Assembly: GCF_004153545.1 (NCBI RefSeq) | Contig: NZ_SDVA01000014.1 | Span: 1 to 64,000 of the forward strand | Origin: Serinicoccus sediminis | Lineage (GTDB): Bacteria; Actinomycetota; Actinomycetes; Actinomycetales; Dermatophilaceae | DNA: 64,000 nt | Direction of reading: 5' to 3' | Shown here: positions 57,644-64,000 of the stretch, one piece after another | How the letters are laid out: the number at the start of each line of letters is the position of its first letter | Numbering within the stretch: position 1 is the stretch's first letter | The notes under the pieces: model-generated | The model's database searches: none | What the model was told of the DNA's origin: nothing | What the model saw: only the letters and a program-made list of their open reading frames with translations | Program-made: the position numbers and the translations under genes

Positions 57644-58087
57644 ATGCCTCTGGCCACCGGCGACGTTCTCGCCAGCTACGCCTTCGAGTTCGAGGTCGAG
57701 GGCATCTCGATCGCCCAGTTCGCCCAGGTCTCCGGGGTGACCGGCTCCATCGGGGTGATCGAGCACCGCGAGAACACCAAGGGTGGCAAGGAGATCGTCA
57801 AGAAGCTCCCCGGCGCCACCAGCTACGGCGACATCACGTTGCGGAAGGGCCGCACGACCAGCAACGCGCTCTGGGAGTGGTTCAAGCAGGTGCAGGACGG
57901 CAAGATCAACGAGGCCCGCAAGAACGCCAGCATCGTGCTGTTCGACTACGAGCACGGTGAGGTGGCCCGGTTCAACCTGGTCAACTGCTGGATCTCCCAG
58001 GTCCGGCTCGGGGAGCTGGCGGCGGGGTCGAACTCAGCCTTGATTGAGGAGGCCGTCATCGTCCACGAGGGGATGACGCTCGCATGA
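57644..58087 (+). CDS. CIS inner tube protein (gp19 family)
   Basis: A 147-residue phage tail tube protein that stacks in rings inside the sheath. GDVLASYAFEFEVEGISIAQFAQVSGVTGSIGVIEHRENTKGGKEIVKKLPGATSYGDITLRKGRTTSNALWEWFKQVQDGK is the typical T4 gp19/Pvc1 pattern, and the C-terminal half is also conserved. ATG at 57644 with GTGAGGAG ahead, 12 bases after the sheath stop. The end overlaps the next gene by four bases. Confidence 0.96.
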   Translation: MPLATGDVLASYAFEFEVEGISIAQFAQVSGVTGSIGVIEHRENTKGGKEIVKKLPGATSYGDITLRKGRTTSNALWEWFKQVQDGKINEARKNASIVLFDYEHGEVARFNLVNCWISQVRLGELAAGSNSALIEEAVIVHEGMTLA

Positions 58088-58497
58088 CGGCGACTCTCCA
58101 GAGCAACGGCACCGGCCCGTTGTCGGACCTGGTGACCCGGTTCGACTTCGTGCTGCCGCGGGGCTACCTCGACCAGCACGGCGAGGTCCACCGTGAGGGT
58201 GTGATGCGCCTGGCTACGGCCCGCGACGAGATCCTGCCGCTGCGGGACCCCCGGGTCCGCGACAACGAGGCATACCTCGCCGTCGTGCTGCTGTCCCGGG
58301 TGGTGGAGCGAGTCGGAACGGTCAGCGAGGTCACCCCGGGCGTGGTCGAGAGCCTGTTCGCCGGCGACCTGGAGTACCTGCAGGACCTCTACCGGACGCT
58401 CAACCGCAACGAGCACTCGACGGTGGTCGTGCGCTGCCCAGGCTGCGACCAGGAGTTTGCGGTGGACACCGCCGCTGATGCCCCGGGGGAATCGTGA
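58084..58497 (+). CDS. CIS tail assembly chaperone-like protein
   Basis: A 137-residue protein between tube genes. FDFVLPRGYLDQHGEVHREGVMRLATARDEILPLRDPRVRDNEAYLAVVLLSRVVERVG is the pattern of tail assembly proteins that occupy this place in eCIS and Mu-like phages. The last part (VVRCPGCDQEFAVD) has a CxxC that could bind zinc. The family role is assumed to be assembly of the tape measure and tube. The stop overlaps the next short gene as GTGA. Confidence 0.8.
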   Translation: MTATLQSNGTGPLSDLVTRFDFVLPRGYLDQHGEVHREGVMRLATARDEILPLRDPRVRDNEAYLAVVLLSRVVERVGTVSEVTPGVVESLFAGDLEYLQDLYRTLNRNEHSTVVVRCPGCDQEFAVDTAADAPGES

Positions 58498-58637
58498 TCG
58501 GCGACGACGACCGGGTCCTGGCCGAGCTGGTCGCCCTGGGGCGGGGACTGCACTGGCCGCTCGGCGAGCTTCTCGACCTGGAGCACGGACTGCGTCGCCG
58601 TCTGCTGGAGCACCTGACGCAGGCCGAGGGCGGATGA
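58494..58637 (+). CDS. Short DUF6760-like protein, probable second assembly chaperone
   Basis: A 47-residue protein starting at GTG 58494: IGDDDRVLAELVALGRGLHW, then PLGELLDLEHGLRRRLLEHL. The HWxxxELLxLxHxxRRRxLEHL pattern resembles the DUF6760 family found in eCIS clusters at this exact place, comparable to the G/GT chaperone pair in phages. It overlaps the previous gene by four bases and the next starts seven bases later. Confidence 0.7.
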   Translation: MIGDDDRVLAELVALGRGLHWPLGELLDLEHGLRRRLLEHLTQAEGG

Positions 58638-58643
58638 GCCGCC

Positions 58644-60125
58644 GTGTCCGGCAACGCCACGACGCTGCAACGCCTCGCCGCCACCCCTCTCACCGTCCCC
58701 AGCAGGGGCTTCGTCGCGGCGGTCCTCCCACGTGACCCGACCGCCGACACCCCGCTGGTGCCGGAGCCGCGCCCCTCCCTGGCCACCCGCCTCGGGATAC
58801 CTCCCCTCGTCCGGGTCGTGCACCGCAACCCTGCCCGCGACGATGGACCGGCTGACCGGACTGCTGCGGCGCGCCCCGATCCGTGGCACCTGCACGCCAC
58901 CGCGCCGACGGGGGCTGCTGCGACCCGCCGCCCCCGAACGACCCACCCGCTGTTGCCGGGGAACGGCCCCCCGACACCGCACCCGCGGGCGGTAGACGCG
59001 CACCGACACGCCGCATACCTGCCTGGCGGGGGAACACCGGTGGTCGCCACCCGTCCTGCGGACCGGACCCGGACGACCGACCGCCCCGCGCAGGAGGCAA
59101 AGACCGTGCGACCCGCACCCGATCGACGGAGGCTGGACACGCCACCGGCACCCGATAGCGCCGGGCCGGACGCCACAGCAACACCCCGTCGCCCCGGGTC
59201 GGACGCCCCCTCGGCACCCGGGGCGGCCGTGCGGCCTGCATCGTCCCCCGGCGGCAGTCGGTCACCCGGCGCGGGGGGCAGGGGGGCCCAGCAGGCGCGA
59301 CCCGCCCACGGACACCACGCACGGCCGCCGACCGCGCCTCCGAGCCCCCTGTCGGCCGCTGCTCCCCACGAGACTCTCAGCGAGAAGGTGTCGGCCGGTG
59401 CGCCGACCGGACCCGGGCCTGTCAAGGCCGCTTGGCGGGCCACGCGTGCTCCGCAGCGGCCGCTTCACCCACCCTCGCAAACCCCCGGAACGGGACCCGC
59501 GTCGCGCTCCGAGGACGTCCTCGCCGACACGGACCCCGTGGTCGAGGTGCGACGGGGGCCGGAGGCCGAGGAGCTGACCCGCCTTACCGGAGCACGAGCG
59601 GCGACCGTGGAAGGAGTGGTCTATCTCCCGTCCCGGCACGGCAGCGACTCCGACCCCGTCGTCAGGGGGCTGCTGGCGCACGAGCTGGTGCACGCCCGGG
59701 GTGACCGTCAGCGTGCGGCGACGCGAGACCGCAGCCAGGCCGAGGAGGCGTTCGCCGACCGGCAGGAGGCCGCGGTGCGCCACGGCGGCGAACCGGGGCC
59801 GCGGCTGGTCACGGTCACCGGTCCCCCGCTTCCTGACGGATCCTCCCCCGGCCGCAGGACCGGGTTGACGTCGACCGCACCCGACCTCGTGCGGGGACCT
59901 GGGCCGGTCGCTCCGGACCCCGGGCGGGCCTCGGGGCCGCCATCCGTCGCGGCACCCGTCCACCGTGCACCGGAGGCACCGCCGCTGCCCGAGGCGAGTC
60001 AGGACGGCCCGGTCGACGGCGAGCACCTGGAGCTGATCCACCGCCTGCTCACCGAACGCTTGCGGGACGAGTCGCTGCTGATGCGGGAGCGCACCGGCTC
60101 CCTGACCGAGCTGGTCTGGAGGTGA
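58644..60125 (+). CDS. Long disordered CIS protein with C-terminal HELVH (DUF4157-like) domain
   Basis: A 493-residue protein. Residues about 1-290 are dominated by Pro, Arg, Ala, Thr and Ser, without recognisable domain, and start with NATTLQRLAATPLTVPSRGFVAAVL. Residues about 290-370 form a DUF4157-like unit: VVEVRRGPEAEELTRLTGARAATVEGVVYLPSRHGS, then LLAHELVHARGD with HELVH at 346-350. A second disordered stretch leads to a helical end (LELIHRLLTERLRDESLLMRERTGSLTELVW). It is a likely cargo or scaffold-like protein. Its position before the second tube gene is where a tape measure could be expected, but no long coiled coil is present. Confidence 0.8.
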   Translation: MSGNATTLQRLAATPLTVPSRGFVAAVLPRDPTADTPLVPEPRPSLATRLGIPPLVRVVHRNPARDDGPADRTAAARPDPWHLHATAPTGAAATRRPRTTHPLLPGNGPPTPHPRAVDAHRHAAYLPGGGTPVVATRPADRTRTTDRPAQEAKTVRPAPDRRRLDTPPAPDSAGPDATATPRRPGSDAPSAPGAAVRPASSPGGSRSPGAGGRGAQQARPAHGHHARPPTAPPSPLSAAAPHETLSEKVSAGAPTGPGPVKAAWRATRAPQRPLHPPSQTPGTGPASRSEDVLADTDPVVEVRRGPEAEELTRLTGARAATVEGVVYLPSRHGSDSDPVVRGLLAHELVHARGDRQRAATRDRSQAEEAFADRQEAAVRHGGEPGPRLVTVTGPPLPDGSSPGRRTGLTSTAPDLVRGPGPVAPDPGRASGPPSVAAPVHRAPEAPPLPEASQDGPVDGEHLELIHRLLTERLRDESLLMRERTGSLTELVWR

Positions 60126-60128
60126 ACG

Positions 60129-60566
60129 ATGGGCGACCCCGGGACGAGCCTGTGCTTCTCCGTCGTGGTGGACGACGGCGAGGCCAACACCGAGCTGGGC
60201 ACCTTCACCGCCTGCCAGGGTCTGGCCGCCGAGTACGACGTGCACGAGTACCAGGAGGGTGGCGTGAACGGATACGTGCACCGGCTCCCCGGGCGGTTGC
60301 GGCATCCCAACCTGGTGCTGACCCGCGCTCTGGACTCCTCCTCCGGGGCGGTCGCCTCCTGGTTCGACGCCCAGGAGTCCACCGGCGGCCGGACGACGGC
60401 GGTCGTCACGGCCTACGACCCGGTGGGCGAGGTGGTCGCACGCTGGTCGTTCACCGGCGTGTTCCCCGTGCGCTGGACCGGCCCGACGCTCAGCGCCACC
60501 GGCGCGACGGTCGCCACCGAGACCCTCGAGCTCGCGCACACCGGCTTCCGCCAGGAGGCGTCGTGA
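60129..60566 (+). CDS. Second CIS tube protein (gp19 family), probable tube initiator
   Basis: A 145-residue divergent tube-fold protein. LCFSVVVDDGEANTELGTFTACQGLAAEYDVHEYQEGGVNGYVHRLPGRLRHPNLVLTRALD is a gp19-like pattern, and VTAYDPVGEVVARWSFTGVFPVRWTGPTLSATGATVATETLELAHTGF is the matching C-terminal half. In eCIS a second and third tube-like protein usually connects the baseplate to the main tube. It starts three bases after the preceding gene and overlaps the LysM gene by four bases. Confidence 0.9.
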   Translation: MGDPGTSLCFSVVVDDGEANTELGTFTACQGLAAEYDVHEYQEGGVNGYVHRLPGRLRHPNLVLTRALDSSSGAVASWFDAQESTGGRTTAVVTAYDPVGEVVARWSFTGVFPVRWTGPTLSATGATVATETLELAHTGFRQEAS

Positions 60567-61291
60567 TCAGCGGGCTCGTCACCGTCTCGGTGCCCGCTCC
60601 CGCGCTGTCCGCGGTGGCCGGCGCGCGGTCGGAGAAGGCCACGCTCAGCCTGCGTGACGACGACACGCAGGTGCTGCACTGCCAGTTCAACCCGACCGAG
60701 TACACAATCACAAAGACCGCCCGGTGGACCCGCGTCCCGGTGCGGGGTGCCGCCTCCGCGGCGCCACCGGAGTTCGTCGGCACCAACGCCGGGTCCATGC
60801 AGGTCGAGCTCTTCTTCGACTCCCGCGAGGCCGGGATCGGCAGCGTCGTCGAGTCGGTCAGCCGACTGCTGTCCTGGACGCAGCCCTCCCCCAGGTCGAT
60901 AGAGGACCGACGGCCGAGCCCACCGGTGGTGATCTTCGAGTGGGGCGGCAGTGCCGTCTTCCACGCCTACGTCAGCTCGGCGGCAGCCCGCTTCGTGCTG
61001 TTCAACCGGGACGGGACGCCGATCCGCGCTCACGTCTCCCTCCGCCTGGAGGAGGTGCCCCGCCCGCAGCCTGGCACCAACCCGACCTCGTCCGGGACGT
61101 CGGTGGTCCGCCGGCACCACTTCGTCGCCGGGGACTCGCTGCCCCTGCTCGCCCACCGGGAGTACGGCCGCGCGGACCGGTGGCGGGCCATCGCGGCGGC
61201 GAGCGGGATCGACGACCCCACCCGGGTCCGCCCGGGGACCTCCCTGCTCGTGCCCGACCTGACCGCCGACCCGCCCCGCAGGTCTTCATGA
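60563..61291 (+). CDS. CIS LysM-containing spike/tube adaptor (Pvc7-like)
   Basis: A 242-residue protein. Residues about 20-170 form a tube-like domain found in eCIS LysM proteins (EKATLSLRDDDTQVLHCQFNPTEYTITKTARWTRVPV, FVGTNAGSMQVELFFDS, PPVVIFEWGGSAVFHAYVSSA). Residues about 185-235 are a LysM motif (RHHFVAGDSLPLLAHREYGRADRWRAIAAASGIDDPTRVRPGTSLLVPDL). The LysM is structural in these particles and need not bind peptidoglycan. GTG start overlapping the tube gene stop; the stop overlaps the spike gene. Confidence 0.92.
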   Translation: MISGLVTVSVPAPALSAVAGARSEKATLSLRDDDTQVLHCQFNPTEYTITKTARWTRVPVRGAASAAPPEFVGTNAGSMQVELFFDSREAGIGSVVESVSRLLSWTQPSPRSIEDRRPSPPVVIFEWGGSAVFHAYVSSAAARFVLFNRDGTPIRAHVSLRLEEVPRPQPGTNPTSSGTSVVRRHHFVAGDSLPLLAHREYGRADRWRAIAAASGIDDPTRVRPGTSLLVPDLTADPPRRSS

Positions 61292-63003
61292 GCACGCGCA
61301 CCTACTCCTCGCTTCCGGAAATCCGTCTGGCCGGCTCCGTCCTGCCCCCCGAGCTGCTCCGGCGGGTGGTCCGGGTCGAGGTCGACGACCGGGTGGGGCT
61401 GCCGACCGTCGTCTCCGTCGTCCTCATCGACCCAGACCGGGACCTGCTCGACCTCACCGACATCGAGGTCGGCGCCGAGCTGGAGGTCTCGGCCGCACCG
61501 GTCGGTGACGAGCCGCGACGACCCATGGCCGCGTGCGAGGTGGTGTCGGTCGACATTACCTACTCCTCGCGGGAGAGCACCCTCACGGTCCGGGGGTACG
61601 ACGCGTCCCACCGCTTGCACCGGTTGCGTCGGACACGGTCCTTCCAGGACGTCACCGACGGCGACGTGCTGCGCACCGTCGCGGCCGACGCCGGCCTCGA
61701 CGTGGGCACCGTGGAGGACCCAGGTCTGGTGCACGCGCACGTGGCGCAGCTGAACCTGACCGACTGGAACTTCCTGTCCGCCAGGGCCCGGGAGTGCGGG
61801 CGGGTGCTCCGTGTCCGGCAGTCCCGGCTGGAGCTCGTCCAGCCCACCCAGGCGGCTACCGCCCCCGGACCGGGGCGGCTGCAGTTCCCCGAGGCCGGCC
61901 AGCTTGTGCTCGGCGCCAACGTGCAGTCGCTGCACGCCCGGATCAGCTCGGCCGAGCTGCCCTCGACCGTGGAGGTGCGCGGCTGGTCGCCCGAGGCCAA
62001 AGCGGCCGTCGTGGCCCGTGCGCAGGTGACCGCACCAGGGACCGACATCGACACCACCCCGGAGGGGCTGACCGAGGCCGTGGGGGCACCGGTGCTCGTC
62101 TGGGCGGCCACCCCGCTGTCGGACCAGGGCGAGGCCGACCGTCTGGCGTCCGCGCTCGCCGAGAGGCTCGGCAGCACGTTCGCCAGCGCCACCCTGGTCT
62201 GCCAGGGCGACCCGATGCTGCTGGCCGGCCGGGCGGTCAGTCTGGCGCTGGCCGGAGGCCTGTTCAGCGGGCGGTGGACCATCACCGCGGCGCGGCACAC
62301 CTTCGACACGACCGGGTACCGCACGACGCTGCACCTGGGTGGGGCCGCCGAGCACACCCTGGGGGCGTTCATGCCCGAACCGGTGGAGCGGCGGGGCAGC
62401 TCCCCGCTGGCCGGGGTCGTGCCCGGGATCGTCACGGACGTCGCCGACCCGGACGCGCAGGGACGGGTCCGGGTGGCCCTGCCCTGGCTGTCCGAGGGTT
62501 ACGTCAGCGACTGGGTGCGGGTGGCCCGTCCGGGGGCGGGTAAAGACCGAGGTGCCCTGCTCCAGCCAGAGGTGCAGGACGAGGTGCTCCTGACCTTCGA
62601 GCACGGCGATGCCCGCCGTCCGTACGTGCTCGGCGGGCTGCACAACGGCCCCGACGCACCACCCCTGGAGGGAGGGCGGGTGGACCCGGGATCCGGGGAG
62701 TCCGAGCTGCGCGGCGTGGTGTCCCGCCTGGGCCACCGTCTCGTTCTCGACGACGGTCCGGACTCGACCGGCCTGACCCTGGCGACCGGCAGCTCCGAGG
62801 TGAGCATCATCCTCGACGAGGCGGGCACCGGTCTGACACTTGCTGCCAAGGGGCCGGTGAGCGTCACCGGAGACACCGTCGCCGTGTCCGCGCGCTCCGT
62901 TGAGCTGACCGGTGACGCCGAGGTGTCCGTGAAGGCACCCACCGTCAACGTCACGGCGGACGGGACGCTGACGCTGCGCGGCGCCATGGTCAGGATCAAC
63001 TGA
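61288..63003 (+). CDS. CIS spike protein (VgrG/gp5-like, Pvc8)
   Basis: A 571-residue central spike. Residues about 1-350 are the gp27-like hub (IRLAGSVLPPELLRRVVRVEVDDRVGLPTVVSVVLIDPD, VRGYDASHRLHRLRRTRSF, LTDWNFLSARARECGRVLRV). The gp5-like OB-fold follows (GIVTDVADPDAQGRVRVALPWLSEGYVSDWVRVARPGAGKDRGALLQPEVQDEVLLTFEHGDARRPYVLGGLHNG). The end is a beta-helix of short repeats (VSVTGDTVAVSARSVELTGD). No extra effector domain is fused to the C-terminus. ATG overlapping the LysM gene stop. Confidence 0.95.
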   Translation: MSTRTYSSLPEIRLAGSVLPPELLRRVVRVEVDDRVGLPTVVSVVLIDPDRDLLDLTDIEVGAELEVSAAPVGDEPRRPMAACEVVSVDITYSSRESTLTVRGYDASHRLHRLRRTRSFQDVTDGDVLRTVAADAGLDVGTVEDPGLVHAHVAQLNLTDWNFLSARARECGRVLRVRQSRLELVQPTQAATAPGPGRLQFPEAGQLVLGANVQSLHARISSAELPSTVEVRGWSPEAKAAVVARAQVTAPGTDIDTTPEGLTEAVGAPVLVWAATPLSDQGEADRLASALAERLGSTFASATLVCQGDPMLLAGRAVSLALAGGLFSGRWTITAARHTFDTTGYRTTLHLGGAAEHTLGAFMPEPVERRGSSPLAGVVPGIVTDVADPDAQGRVRVALPWLSEGYVSDWVRVARPGAGKDRGALLQPEVQDEVLLTFEHGDARRPYVLGGLHNGPDAPPLEGGRVDPGSGESELRGVVSRLGHRLVLDDGPDSTGLTLATGSSEVSIILDEAGTGLTLAAKGPVSVTGDTVAVSARSVELTGDAEVSVKAPTVNVTADGTLTLRGAMVRIN

Positions 63004-63027
63004 GCGCGCTGGGAGAGGAGTCATCCG

Positions 63028-63432
63028 ATGGGTACCCCGGCAGCCGTGGTCGGCGACCGGATCACGGGGACCTGCGTGGGTCACCTGGTCCCGGCCCCTA
63101 TGGGGGCCACGGCCCCCGCTCCCCCGCTGCCTTTCACGGCGCCGGTCCTCCAGGGCACCGCACCCTCGGTGCTCATCCAGGGGCGGCCGGCGGTGGTCGT
63201 GGGGTCCGCCGGGGTCAACTCGCTGAGCCCGCACGCCGGGCTGCACCCGAGCGACCCGTTCATGACACCGGTGCAGCAGCGCGGCACGGTCGCCGCCGGC
63301 AGCACGACCGTGCTGATCGAGGGCAGGGGCGCCGCCTCCACCGGTGCCCGGTGCCAGCTGTGCCTGGCCCCCGTGGGGTTGCTCCAGGGCAGCGTCACCA
63401 CCGTTCTTCTCGGAGGTGGGCCAGGTGGCTGA
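63028..63432 (+). CDS. CIS PAAR-like spike tip (Pvc10-like)
   Basis: A 134-residue PAAR-type protein that sharpens the spike. AAVVGDRITGTCVGHLVPAP, the repeat-like VLIQGRPAVVVGSAGVNSLSPHAGLHPSDPF and SSTTVLIEGRGAASTGARCQLC (last segment approximate at its start) are typical, with His and Cys residues placed to hold a metal at the tip. ATG at 63028 with GAGAGGAG. The end overlaps the gp25 gene by eight bases. Confidence 0.9.
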   Translation: MGTPAAVVGDRITGTCVGHLVPAPMGATAPAPPLPFTAPVLQGTAPSVLIQGRPAVVVGSAGVNSLSPHAGLHPSDPFMTPVQQRGTVAAGSTTVLIEGRGAASTGARCQLCLAPVGLLQGSVTTVLLGGGPGG

Positions 63433-63859
63433 CCCGTCGTTCCTCGGCTCCGGGCCGGCCTTTCCGTTCTCCGTCGACGCCGGCGGATCGGTGCTGCTGC
63501 GGCACGGCACCGACAAGGTCGAGCAGAGCATCCGGCTAATCCTGTCGACCAGGATCGGCGAACGTCCGATGCGGCCCGAATTCGGTTGCGCCGCCCACGA
63601 GCACGTCTTCGCACCCGCCGCCAGCCCCCGTACCACCGGCAAAGTCGTGCGCGCCGTGGAGGACGCCCTGACGCGGTGGGAACCCCGGATCGACCTGCTC
63701 TCGGTCACCGCGGACCCCGGCCAGCAGGAGGGGGTCCTGGTCGTGGAGGTCGGCTATCTGGTCCGGGCCACCAACGACGTCCAAAACCTCGTGCACCCGT
63801 TCTACGCCATTCCCCCCGAGCCTGACGGGCCCGGTGCCGTCGGGGAGGCGGGGCCGTGA
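63425..63859 (+). CDS. CIS baseplate protein gp25/GPW family (Pvc9-like)
   Basis: A 144-residue baseplate wedge protein that starts sheath assembly. FLGSGPAFPFSVDAGGSVLLRHGTDKVEQSIRLILSTRIGERPMRPEFGCAAHEHVF holds the signature EQSI-ILxTxxGERxMxPxFG. GTG at 63425 inside the end of the PAAR gene. The stop overlaps the next start (GTGA). Confidence 0.95.
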   Translation: MADPSFLGSGPAFPFSVDAGGSVLLRHGTDKVEQSIRLILSTRIGERPMRPEFGCAAHEHVFAPAASPRTTGKVVRAVEDALTRWEPRIDLLSVTADPGQQEGVLVVEVGYLVRATNDVQNLVHPFYAIPPEPDGPGAVGEAGP

Positions 63860-64000
63860 CGATCCCCACCCCGAACCTGGACGACCGCCGTTTCCAGGAC
63901 CTCGTCGACGAGGCGAAGCGTCGGATCGCCGACCGGTGCCCCGAGTGGACCGACCACAACGTCTCAGACCCCGGGGTGACCCTGATCGAGCTCTTTGCCC
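63856..64000 (+). CDS. CIS baseplate protein gpJ-like (Pvc11-like), 5' end only
   Basis: The first 48 codons of a baseplate wedge protein, cut by the window edge. VTIPTPNLDDRRFQDLVDEA, then KRRIADRCPEWTDHNVSDPG and VTLIELFA, is the standard opening of the putative baseplate assembly (gpJ-like) family in eCIS clusters. GTG start overlapping the gp25 stop. The cluster therefore continues to the right with at least one baseplate gene. Confidence 0.93.
   Translation, partial: MTIPTPNLDDRRFQDLVDEAKRRIADRCPEWTDHNVSDPGVTLIELFA

Noticed and set aside
61030-63708. A long minus-strand open frame of 892 codons over the CIS spike, PAAR and gp25 genes
   Set aside because: Antisense shadow of strongly recognisable CIS genes; composition unlike a protein.
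49161-64000. Prophage or type VI secretion system instead of CIS
   Set aside because: No capsid, portal, terminase, integrase or lysis genes, and no TssJ/L/M membrane complex or ClpV; DUF4255, DUF4157 and the Pvc15-like ATPase are eCIS markers. The right edge is not visible.

Overview
The window is very GC-rich with dense, often start/stop-overlapping genes, many GTG starts and several -10 boxes sitting 6-7 bases from an ATG (leaderless transcripts). Gene content (HU, ClpS with DUF2017, DUF3039, GAF-ANTAR, SARP and mycothiol-era arsenate reductases) points to an actinobacterium, probably Micrococcales; the genus cannot be fixed from sequence reading alone.

Layout. 1-12.1 kb: housekeeping (HU, tRNA-Glu, tRNA-Gln, gltX, clpS, NAD salvage pair, RDD membrane protein, helicase, AlgH-like, VanZ-like, malic enzyme), interrupted at 6.2-7.5 kb by a repeat-rich patch with a broken AbiEi-like gene. 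12.2-17.3 kb: an oligopeptide/nickel-type ABC importer. 17.3-26.3 kb: thioredoxin, a GAF-ANTAR regulator, a four-gene set of unknown role (DUF1269, HerA-like ATPase, DUF6325-like, SHOCT), a two-component system and a lipase-like protein. 26.4-29.5 kb: an arsenic operon (arsR, arsI, acr3, two arsC). 29.5-44 kb: a xylan/arabinoxylan utilisation locus with CE7 esterase, ROK and LacI regulators, one cytoplasmic and one secreted GH10 xylanase, GH51, GH3, a sugar ABC importer and xylA. A shared ROK-type site precedes the cytoplasmic xylanase and xylA, and a perfect 20-base LacI-type palindrome lies at the ABC promoter. 44-49.1 kb: carbonic anhydrase followed by a decayed zone with a FnIII remnant, a beta-lactamase remnant and a frameshifted penicillin-binding protein.

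49.2-64 kb (window edge): a contractile injection system (CIS/eCIS) cluster: SARP and LuxR regulators, DUF4255 terminator, AAA+ ATPase, a zinc-ribbon single-pass membrane protein, a glycine-zipper protein, DUF4157, sheath, tube, chaperone-like proteins, a long disordered HELVH protein, second tube, LysM adaptor, VgrG-like spike, PAAR tip, gp25 and the start of a gpJ-like baseplate protein. There are no capsid, portal or terminase genes, so this is an injection device rather than a prophage in the part visible. It resembles the Streptomyces-type CIS; the membrane protein and the glycine-zipper protein are the best candidates for its anchoring and killing functions.
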